Assembly: GCA_022510885.1 (NCBI GenBank)
Contig: JAFLSP010000100.1
Span: 1-6,427, forward strand
Source of the DNA: Treponema sp.
Lineage (GTDB): Bacteria > Spirochaetota > Spirochaetia > Treponematales > Treponemataceae
Reading direction: 5' to 3'
DNA: 6,427 bases
Below the pieces are notes generated by a model, which did no database searches, had not been told where the DNA came from, and saw only the letters and a program-made list of their open reading frames with translations. A program made the position numbers and the translations under genes. This document shows positions 1-5,268 of the stretch, one piece after another. Numbering within the stretch: position 1 is the first letter of the stretch; each line of letters opens with the position of its first letter.

Positions 1-1
1 T

Positions 2-37
2 GCTTTTGGTGATGAAATGGCGCGCGCGGCGGGATAA
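2..37 (+). CDS. Possible C-terminal tail of a CDS entering from the left edge
   Basis: One plus-strand frame is open from the window edge and ends at a TAA at 35-37, giving AFGDEMARAAG. The residue mix looks protein-like, and the tail would converge on the minus-strand tRNA gene with only 6 bases between them. Eleven codons are too few to identify a family or to prove coding, so this is only a candidate. The 15-bp sequence repeated near the right edge lies inside it. Confidence 0.22.
   Translation, partial: AFGDEMARAAG
16..30 (+). repeat. 15-bp direct repeat, left copy
   Basis: AATGGCGCGCGCGGC occurs here and again at 6409-6423, in the same orientation. The flanking bases differ. The low-complexity CG core makes chance recurrence possible. 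Confidence 0.5.
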
Positions 38-41
38 AAAA
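36..41 (-). terminator. T-run after the tRNA, possible termination point
   Basis: Two bases after the discriminator position the minus strand carries a run of six T. There is no separate GC hairpin before it; only the tRNA T-arm and acceptor stem precede it. It may help end the short tRNA transcript, but it is not a textbook intrinsic terminator. Confidence 0.3.
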
Positions 42-43
42 TC

Positions 44-114
44 AGCGGTAGAAGGGAGTCGAACCCTCCTCACAGGCTTGGGAAGCCCGGGTACTACCGA
101 TGTACTACTACCGC
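44..114 (-). tRNA. tRNA-Gly, anticodon CCC
   Basis: The minus strand folds into a full cloverleaf. The acceptor stem is GCGGTAG paired with CTACCGC. The D-arm is GTAC/GTAC around a loop containing GG. The anticodon stem is CGGGC/GCCTG with loop TTCCCAA, so the anticodon is CCC and reads glycine GGG. The variable loop has 4 nt, and the T-arm is GAGGG/CCCTT with loop TTCGACT. The discriminator base at 44 is T, normal for bacterial glycine tRNAs. CCA is not encoded (the genome reads TGA from the discriminator on), so it must be added enzymatically. The tRNA diverges from the pseudouridine synthase gene. I assign the anticodon by counting the 7-nt loop. Confidence 0.95.
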
Positions 115-153
115 GTTGCAAGTAGATTACCGTAAACGGTGGAAAATTGCAAC
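115..153. repeat. Nested inverted repeat in the divergent promoter region
   Basis: The outer arms are GTTGCAA (115-121) and TTGCAAC (147-153). Inside them lies ACCGTAAACGGT (129-140), a dyad with 5-bp arms and a 2-base centre. The centres of the two dyads differ by half a base. The element covers the tRNA promoter and the -35 region of the synthase promoter, so it is placed like an operator. No regulator gene is visible nearby. The function is inferred from position and symmetry only. Confidence 0.45.
124..152 (-). promoter_or_regulatory. Putative promoter of tRNA-Gly(CCC)
   Basis: On the minus strand a -35-like TTGCAA (147-152) is followed after exactly 17 bp by TAATCT (124-129). Initiation about 7 nt later, near 117, would leave a leader of only about 3 nt before the tRNA 5' end at 114. 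The -10 match is weak (3 of 6), so spacing and position are the main support. It overlaps the oppositely directed promoter of the pseudouridine synthase gene. Confidence 0.4.
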
Positions 154-168
154 CGTTTTTGCTATACT
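140..168 (+). promoter_or_regulatory. Extended -10 promoter of the pseudouridine synthase-omptin pair
   Basis: TGCTATACT (160-168) is an extended -10 element with TATACT at 163-168. A partial -35, TGGAAA (140-145, 4 of 6 matches to TTGACA), sits exactly 17 bp upstream. Initiation 7 nt after the hexamer falls on position 175, the A of the synthase ATG. This predicts an mRNA with little or no 5' leader. Confidence 0.7.
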
Positions 169-174
169 ATTTGC

Positions 175-930
175 ATGAAAATCACGCCCGATTACACTAT
201 TTTGCATTGCGATGACGACGTGGTGGTGTTCAACAAGCGCAGTGGTCTGCTCGTTGCCGCCGACCGGTATGACGATACCGCGCCCCGGCTCGACGTGCGT
301 GCGAAAGAGGCGTTCGGCTCGCTGTTTGCCGTGCACCGGATTGACAAGGACACGAGCGGCTGTGTGATATACGCGCGCACCGCTGAGGCGCACCGCGCGC
401 TTTCCATGCAGTTTGAGCAGCGCGAGGTGCAGAAAGTCTATCACTGTTTGGTGTACGGCCGTCCGCTGTGGACGGAAACGCGGGTGGACGCGCGGCTGCT
501 TCCCGACGGGGACGCGCGGCACCGCACGGTTGCCAACGCGCGGCGCGGAAAGGATGCCAGTACCGATTTCAGGCTGCTTGCGGTATGCGGGCCGTACAGC
601 TGGATAGAGGCCCGGCCGCTCACGGGGCGGACGCACCAAATCCGCGCGCATTTGAAGGAAATCGGCGTGAGCATCGTGTGCGACCCGCTCTACAGCGGCA
701 ACCAGAAGCCCGTGCGCCTGAGCGAAATCAAGCGTTCCTGGCACGGCGACGCGGAGGAAGAGCGGCCGCTGCTCGCCCGCCTCGCGCTCCACGCCTACCG
801 GCTGACCGTCACGCACCCTAAGTCGGGCGAGCAGATGACGTTCACCGCGCCGTATCAGAAGGACATGGAGGCCACGCGGCGGCAGCTCAAGTCCATTTTT
901 GGCGCGGATTCACTGGATGGCGGACAATGA
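175..930 (+). CDS. RluA-family RNA pseudouridine synthase
   Basis: This 251-residue protein should convert specific uridines in rRNA or tRNA to pseudouridine in the cytoplasm. Family motifs are clear: NKRSGLLV (20-27), HRIDKDTSG (54-62) with the catalytic Asp57, KVYHCLVYG (87-95), and GRTHQIRAHL (151-160). There is no N-terminal S4 RNA-binding domain, so it resembles the short RluA type; the target nucleotide cannot be read from sequence. I chose the ATG at 175. A GTG at 139 would add 12 residues unlike the family, without a ribosome binding site and overlapping the promoter. No Shine-Dalgarno precedes 175, and the promoter geometry suggests leaderless translation. Its TGA overlaps the ATG of the omptin gene, so the two genes are co-transcribed and probably translationally coupled. 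The motifs appear intact. Confidence 0.93.
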   Translation: MKITPDYTILHCDDDVVVFNKRSGLLVAADRYDDTAPRLDVRAKEAFGSLFAVHRIDKDTSGCVIYARTAEAHRALSMQFEQREVQKVYHCLVYGRPLWTETRVDARLLPDGDARHRTVANARRGKDASTDFRLLAVCGPYSWIEARPLTGRTHQIRAHLKEIGVSIVCDPLYSGNQKPVRLSEIKRSWHGDAEEERPLLARLALHAYRLTVTHPKSGEQMTFTAPYQKDMEATRRQLKSIFGADSLDGGQ

Positions 931-1901
931 GACGACTGCTTTCTGTTTGCTTGCTCATGCTCGTATTCCCCTTGGGTTTCGTCTGTGCGGAGGTTCACCT
1001 TGCGCTTGAGCCGCGCCTCGGCATGATGGTCGGCACGGTGGGCGAGTATGTGCTCCTGCACGAGCGCGGGGGAGGGCATCGGAAATACAGCCAGCTGGAC
1101 TGGGAGGAGCGCTTCTTGCCGACCGTGGGTGTCGCGGCGAGCGGCACGTTCGGGCGGCTTTCCGTGGAGGCTTCCGTTGACCGGACGGTGAGTCCGTCGT
1201 TCCCGTGGTTCCGCTCGGTCGCCTCGGGTACGATGCGCGATTCGGACTGGCTCGTGGCGGGGACGAAGACGAATTATTCAAAAAGCGAGAACGATGTCTC
1301 GCTCAACGTGCAGGCGGGGCTGGTGGTGAGTTACGAATTTGCCCCGACGGATTTCCTGCGTTTTGTGCCGTTCGCGGAGATTTCATATAGCTATAAATCC
1401 TTTGAGGCGCGCAACGGCTACGGCTGGTACGGCAACACGGTTGCCTGGGACGACCCGCGCGCGACGTTTCATCCTGTCGGCTCGCTCTGCGGGGTGGACT
1501 ATACCTGCCATCTGCTCTCGCTGTTTACGGGGCTGAATGTCCGCTTCCGCTGTTCCGAGCGCGTGTCGGTACAGGTGGGCATTGCGGTCTTGCCCTATGG
1601 CTATGTGTACGCGGAGGATATTCATTACAGCAACCTGAAAGGCACGGACGGCACCTATTACGTGGACATCGTGCATTCGTTCCTGTCGCGCTGCAAAGGC
1701 TCGCTCGCCGTCGCGTTCCGCGTGAGCCGCCTTGTGGAACTGGGCGCAACGGTGACGGGGCTTGTGGGCGGCATGGATTCGGGCGACACGTATATAAAGG
1801 CAGGCACGGGCGGCTCGTACACAAAAAGCGCCAGCACGCGCGGCGGGTTCTCAATACGCGAGGCGACGGTGCGGCTTTCGGCAAAAGTCTTCGTTTTCTA
1901 G
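927..1901 (+). CDS. Omptin-family outer-membrane protease
   Basis: The 324-residue precursor matches OmpT in length (317 recalled) and layout. A signal peptide (1-21, likely cleaved after VCA) leads to a beta-barrel ending in KVFVF, whose terminal Phe suits BAM insertion. Omptin landmarks occur in order: YSQLDW (54-59), MRDSDW (103-108), FEAR (159-162) and EDIHY (230-234). Asp105/Asp107 and Asp231/His233 correspond to the catalytic Asp83/Asp85 and Asp210/His212 of mature OmpT, so an active site facing the exterior is predicted. Omptins cut peptides, often at basic residues, and act on surface-exposed substrates. Glu40 aligns with OmpT Glu27 of the S1 pocket, but the Asp208 position is Ala229. 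Mature cysteines 188, 194 and 209 are absent from OmpT. Start: the ATG overlaps the previous stop, and GGATGG lies 6 nt upstream. Omptins are best known in Gammaproteobacteria; similarity here is by motif, and activity is inferred. Confidence 0.88.
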   Translation: MRRLLSVCLLMLVFPLGFVCAEVHLALEPRLGMMVGTVGEYVLLHERGGGHRKYSQLDWEERFLPTVGVAASGTFGRLSVEASVDRTVSPSFPWFRSVASGTMRDSDWLVAGTKTNYSKSENDVSLNVQAGLVVSYEFAPTDFLRFVPFAEISYSYKSFEARNGYGWYGNTVAWDDPRATFHPVGSLCGVDYTCHLLSLFTGLNVRFRCSERVSVQVGIAVLPYGYVYAEDIHYSNLKGTDGTYYVDIVHSFLSRCKGSLAVAFRVSRLVELGATVTGLVGGMDSGDTYIKAGTGGSYTKSASTRGGFSIREATVRLSAKVFVF

Positions 1902-1931
1902 CGCGTTTTTCGTACCGATTTCTGCTTTTCG

Positions 1932-1940
1932 TGGTATAAT
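1932..1940 (+). promoter_or_regulatory. Extended -10 promoter of the cytidylate-kinase-like gene
   Basis: TGGTATAAT combines a perfect TATAAT (1935-1940) with an upstream TG. No good -35 hexamer is present at 16-18 bp spacing, as expected for an extended -10 promoter. Initiation near 1947 would give a leader of about 25 nt that contains the Shine-Dalgarno. It starts 30 bp after the omptin stop codon, and no hairpin terminator is visible between, so read-through from the omptin gene is also possible. Confidence 0.75.
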
Positions 1941-1960
1941 GATTTCCGAGAGACGGCAAC

Positions 1961-1965
1961 GGAGG
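1961..1965 (+). promoter_or_regulatory. Shine-Dalgarno deciding the start at 1972
   Basis: GGAGG with a 6-nt spacer before the ATG at 1972. It excludes the longer reading from the ATG at 1939, which has no such site. Confidence 0.85.
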
Positions 1966-1971
1966 CGCACC

Positions 1972-2622
1972 ATGAAAAACATTATCACTATCAGCCGCGA
2001 ATTCGGCAGCGGCGGTCGCGTTATCGGGCAGATTGTGGCGCGGGAACTTAACTATGATTTTTACGACAAGGAGATAATCGACCTGTCGGCAAAGGAAAGC
2101 GGGCTTTCGGCGGATTTCATCGCCAAGAACGAGCAGAACATCTCGTCCGGTTGGCTGTACAACCTGCTGCTCGGCACGAGTTACGCGGGCGTGCAGATGG
2201 GGGCGCACGGCCATGCCCATTCCGCGCAGCCGGCGGCGTTGCCGCTTGCCGACCAGGTGTTCAACGCGCAGCGCAAGACGATTCTGTCGCTCGCGAAGAA
2301 AGGCTCCTGCGTCATCGTGGGGCGGTGCGCCGATTATGTCCTGAGCACCTCGGACCAAATCAACCAGGACGCGCTGCTTGACGTGTTCATCTATGCCGAC
2401 ATGGACGACAAGGTGAAGCGCGCCGTGGAATGCTACGACGTTCCCGAAAAGGACGCGAAGAAAGTCATCCAGCAGCTGAACAAGCGGCGCGCCAACCACT
2501 ACAACACGTTCACGGAGCAGATTTGGGGCAACCGCGAGAACTACGACCTGCTGGTGAACAGTTCCGTGCTGGGGCTTGAGGAGACGGCGCGGCTGATTGT
2601 GCAGTTCGCGCAGAAGGCGTGA
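1972..2622 (+). CDS. Cytidylate-kinase-like family protein (P-loop nucleotide kinase fold)
   Basis: This 216-residue cytoplasmic protein belongs to the cytidylate-kinase-like family (PF13189 type), distinct from the true CMP kinase Cmk. The N-terminus ISREFGSGGR (7-16) is the family's P-loop equivalent; it ends in Arg where Walker A kinases have Lys. Other family landmarks are FYDKEII (30-36), VIVGRCADYVL (114-124), and NKRRANHYNTFT (170-181), an Arg-rich segment resembling the LID region of nucleoside monophosphate kinases. A His-rich stretch GAHGHAH (77-83) lies in the variable middle part. The ATG at 1972 is preferred over an in-frame ATG at 1939. GGAGG (1961-1965) sits 6 nt before 1972, and the upstream ATG lies inside the -10 box. 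The substrate is unknown; nucleotide phosphorylation is a family-level inference. Confidence 0.88.
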   Translation: MKNIITISREFGSGGRVIGQIVARELNYDFYDKEIIDLSAKESGLSADFIAKNEQNISSGWLYNLLLGTSYAGVQMGAHGHAHSAQPAALPLADQVFNAQRKTILSLAKKGSCVIVGRCADYVLSTSDQINQDALLDVFIYADMDDKVKRAVECYDVPEKDAKKVIQQLNKRRANHYNTFTEQIWGNRENYDLLVNSSVLGLEETARLIVQFAQKA

Positions 2623-2625
2623 CCG

Positions 2626-3921
2626 CTATGCCTGCGGCAGGGTGACGCGCACGCTCTTTATCCGCCGCTGGCCCTGCTCCTCAATCCTGTAGGCAATGCC
2701 GTCCACTTTGAGCGACTCGCCGGTCTCGGGCAGCGCGTCAAAGTGTTCGAGCAGGTAGCCGCCGAGCGTGTCGTAGTCCTCGCTGTACAGGTCAAGGTTC
2801 AGCAGTTCGTTCACGTCGGTCAGGTGCAGGTCGCCGGGAATGATGAACTCGGCGGGCGAGAGCGCCTGAATGCGCTTTTCGGGCGGCAGCTCGTTGGTGG
2901 GATGCTCCACGATGGTGCCGCCGAATACGGCGCGCAGGATGTCGTCCATGGTCACGATGCCGCTGTTGCTGCCGGTCTCGTCCACCGCGACGGCGAAATT
3001 CACCTGCTCCGCCTTGAGCGTCTGGAGCAGTTCGAGCGCGGTCAGCGTCTCGGGGACGAAGAGCGCGGGCCTCATGCTGCGGCGGACAAAGGTCTTGCTC
3101 GCGCTGTTGCGCGCGGTCAGCAGCACGTTCTTGTAGTACAGCATTCCCACCACGTTCGCAAAGTCGCCGTCGCACACGGGCAGCCGCGAGTAGCCCGTCT
3201 CGGCAAAGAGCGCGACCACCTCGGCGTAGGTCGCGTCAATCGGCACGAAGCGCACGCGGCTGCGGTGGCTCATGATGTCGCGGATGCGCAGGTCGGTGAA
3301 CGCGAAGATGCGGTAGAGCATCCGTTTTTCGCTGCGCTCAAGCGTTCCCTCCGTCTCGCCCACGTCAATCAGCGACTTCAGCTCGGCCTCGGTAATCAGC
3401 TGCTTGTCGTAATGCAGGAAGAGGCTGAGGATGACGGTGATGCCCTCGGTCAGCTTGGTGAAGACCCACACAATCGGCATGAAGATTTTTTGCAGGACAA
3501 TCAGCGCGCGGGAGTTGCGGCTTGCGACCCCCACGGGACTGACGGTCGCCATCGTCTTGGGCACGATTTCGCCGAAGATTATCAGCACGAAGGCCATGAT
3601 GACCGTCGCGTAGGTCGCGCCCTGCTTGCCGACCAGGTTGATTGCCACGGTCGCGCCCAGGCCGGAGGCGAGCGAGGTGACGAAGTTGATGCCGATGAGC
3701 ACGAGCGAGAGCAGGCGGTTCATGTCGCTTTTGAGGTAGGCGATGCGCTTTGCCGGCGTGTTGGCGGCGTTCCCGTTCGCGTCGTGGCTCTCCTTTTTGA
3801 GCAGCTGCCGCAGCGTGATTTTTGAGATGGAAAGGTACGCCGTCTCGGACGAGGCGAAGAAGCCGACGCAGTACACGAGCAGCGCGGTCGCAATGACCGG
3901 CAGTATGACGGAGACAATCAT
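2626..3921 (-). CDS. CorC/HlyC-type membrane protein (DUF21, two CBS, CorC_HlyC), second of a tandem pair
   Basis: The 431-residue protein has the CNNM/CorC architecture. An N-terminal transmembrane DUF21 domain (about 1-170) carries SSETA (24-28), GIN (77-79) and GEIVPK (117-122). A CBS pair follows (about 215-330), then a C-terminal CorC_HlyC domain (about 345-425). SRLP (245-248) is the usual nucleotide-contact motif of the first CBS. The second CBS reads VDETGSNSGIVTMDD (313-327), departing from the common DEYGGTxGIVTxED pattern. Characterised relatives export Mg2+ or affect cobalt and Mg2+ resistance; older annotations say hemolysin. Substrate here is inferred. The ATG overlaps the upstream paralogue's TGA by ATGA, and an AGAGGGG-type site lies 6 nt upstream. 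The 3' end is 3 bp from the convergent kinase-like gene. Confidence 0.9.
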   Translation of the reverse strand: MIVSVILPVIATALLVYCVGFFASSETAYLSISKITLRQLLKKESHDANGNAANTPAKRIAYLKSDMNRLLSLVLIGINFVTSLASGLGATVAINLVGKQGATYATVIMAFVLIIFGEIVPKTMATVSPVGVASRNSRALIVLQKIFMPIVWVFTKLTEGITVILSLFLHYDKQLITEAELKSLIDVGETEGTLERSEKRMLYRIFAFTDLRIRDIMSHRSRVRFVPIDATYAEVVALFAETGYSRLPVCDGDFANVVGMLYYKNVLLTARNSASKTFVRRSMRPALFVPETLTALELLQTLKAEQVNFAVAVDETGSNSGIVTMDDILRAVFGGTIVEHPTNELPPEKRIQALSPAEFIIPGDLHLTDVNELLNLDLYSEDYDTLGGYLLEHFDALPETGESLKVDGIAYRIEEQGQRRIKSVRVTLPQA

Positions 3922-5204
3922 GCCTTGCCCCTCTTCTCGCGGACGCAGCGGAGCTGTGCCACGCGCAGCCCGTCCATGCGGGTGACGGTGAAGCGGTAGC
4001 CGTTCGTGGCAAGCGTCTCGCCCGTGCCGGGAATGCGCCCGAGCCTTTCGCAGAAGAAGCCCGCCACGGTCTCGCTGCCCTCCGAGTGCAGGCGCAGGTG
4101 CAGCAGCTCCTCAAAGTCGCGCAGGCGGGCGGAGCCGTCCACGAGGAAATCGTCGGCGTTCTCAACCTGCAAGTCGGTGGCGCGCCCGCTTTGCATAAAA
4201 TCGTCCGCAATGTCGCCGAAAATCTGCCGCGCGATGTCCTCCGTGGTGAGGATGCCGTCCGTGCCGCTGTACTCGTCAATCACAATCGCGATGCTCTGCT
4301 TGTCCTTGTGCAGCATCTCCTGAATCGCGCTCATTTTGGTGCTGCCGGGAATGAAAATCGGCTTGCGCATCGCTTTTTCGGCCGTGAAGCTGGCGCGGTC
4401 GCCCTCATAGAAGAGCAGGTCCTTCACGTACAGCACGCCGATGATGTCGTCGATGTCGTTGCGGATGACGGGAAAGCGCGAGAAGCGCGTGCGCTCGCTG
4501 AGCTGCACGATGTCGCGGTAGCGCATGGTGGCGGGAATGGCCGTGACGCGCTTGCGCGGAATCATGATGTCGGTCGCGTCAAGGTCGGTGAACTTGAACA
4601 CGCGGCTCATCATCGTCTTCTCGCCCTTTTCAAGCACGCCCTCCTCGCCGCCCACGTCGATGAAGGTCTTGATTTCCTCCTCGGTGAACGACACGCGCCT
4701 GGTCTTGGTGCTGATGCCGAACATCCGCAGGATGCCGCGCGAGATGCCCGTGAATATGGCGACGAAGGGGCGGAGCGCAATGCACAGCCCTGCCACAAAG
4801 CGGCTCACGCCGAACGCGAACGGCTCGGGGTGGCGCGTCGTAACGATTTTTGGGGTGATTTCGCCGAAGAGCAGGAGCAGGATGGTCGCCACGGCGGTCG
4901 AGACGCTCAGCCCCGCAGGGCCGAACAGCCGCAGCGCGATGGAAGTCAGGATGACCGAGAGCGCGACGTTCACCAGCTCGTTCGCCACGAGCAGCGTGTT
5001 CAGCAGGCGCTCCTTGTGGTCAAGCAGCTTGCCCACGCGCGTTGCGCGCCTGTCGCCCTGCTCGCGCAAAAAATGCACGCGCAGTTTGTTCACGCCCAGG
5101 AACGCGCTTTCTGCCGCCGAAAAGAGCATGGACAGGACGACACATGCCGCGGCGGCAACCAGCAGGACGACGAAGGAATCGGACGGAGGTTGGGAATCAT
5201 CCAT
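3918..5204 (-). CDS. CorC/HlyC-type membrane protein (DUF21, two CBS, CorC_HlyC), first of a tandem pair
   Basis: This 428-residue paralogue of the next gene has the same layout. The transmembrane DUF21 domain (about 10-165) contains SAAESA (29-34), NELVN (75-79) and GEITPK (114-119), the segments that hold the cation site in CorC/CNNM structures. The CBS pair (about 210-325) has SRFP (242-245) and a canonical DEYSGTDGILTTED (310-323). The CorC_HlyC domain fills about 335-425. It probably exports Mg2+ or a related cation across the inner membrane, gated by nucleotide binding to the CBS pair; the substrate is inferred from the family. The start ATG has no clear Shine-Dalgarno. A promoter in the 64 bp upstream is not convincing, so transcription may come from the lipoprotein gene. 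Its last four bases overlap the next gene's start. Confidence 0.91.
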   Translation of the reverse strand: MDDSQPPSDSFVVLLVAAAACVVLSMLFSAAESAFLGVNKLRVHFLREQGDRRATRVGKLLDHKERLLNTLLVANELVNVALSVILTSIALRLFGPAGLSVSTAVATILLLLFGEITPKIVTTRHPEPFAFGVSRFVAGLCIALRPFVAIFTGISRGILRMFGISTKTRRVSFTEEEIKTFIDVGGEEGVLEKGEKTMMSRVFKFTDLDATDIMIPRKRVTAIPATMRYRDIVQLSERTRFSRFPVIRNDIDDIIGVLYVKDLLFYEGDRASFTAEKAMRKPIFIPGSTKMSAIQEMLHKDKQSIAIVIDEYSGTDGILTTEDIARQIFGDIADDFMQSGRATDLQVENADDFLVDGSARLRDFEELLHLRLHSEGSETVAGFFCERLGRIPGTGETLATNGYRFTVTRMDGLRVAQLRCVREKRGKA

Positions 5205-5268
5205 GACTATTCACTGATGAATTCATATCGGCACTCATACTTGTAAAACCATTTGAATCACGCGGGGG
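5205..5268 (-). other. AT-richer 64-bp gap between lipoprotein and CorC pair
   Basis: This gap is clearly AT-richer than its surroundings. It contains the 10-bp palindrome ATGAATTCAT (5217-5226) and, reading minus, a nine-codon ORF (5197-5226, MNSSVNSHG) that overlaps the CorC-type start. TTTACA followed by TATGAA gives only a 14-bp spacing, which is too short for a standard promoter. No hairpin plus T-run terminator is visible after the lipoprotein stop. Confidence 0.4.

Noticed and set aside
139..174. Upstream GTG start of the pseudouridine synthase
   Set aside because: It would place the extended -10 box inside the coding region and add residues unlike the family; no Shine-Dalgarno.
127..816. 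Minus-strand ORF of 229 codons opposite the pseudouridine synthase
   Set aside because: Antisense to a protein with all RluA-family motifs; no domain recognised and no ribosome binding site.
1891..1931. Terminator after the omptin gene
   Set aside because: T-rich stretches are present but no GC hairpin precedes them, so no intrinsic terminator can be supported.
1525..2499. Minus-strand ORF of 324 codons across the omptin and kinase-like genes
   Set aside because: It spans two real plus-strand genes and their promoter, and shows no motif; the C-terminal half is Arg/Pro/Cys-rich shadow.
2743..3825. Long plus-strand ORF of 360 codons opposite the second CorC-type gene
   Set aside because: It is antisense to a well-supported gene. 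Its composition (rich in H, R, E, A, Q, V) is what GC-rich codons give on the reverse strand, with no recognisable motif.
2626..5204. Hemolysin function for the CorC/HlyC-type proteins
   Set aside because: The hemolysin name is historical. The DUF21-CBS-CorC layout fits cation export better, and nothing here shows toxin activity.
4086..5246. Long plus-strand ORF of 386 codons opposite the first CorC-type gene
   Set aside because: Same reason: antisense shadow with low-complexity H/A/R/E/D composition and no family motif, while the minus strand encodes a clear DUF21-CBS protein.
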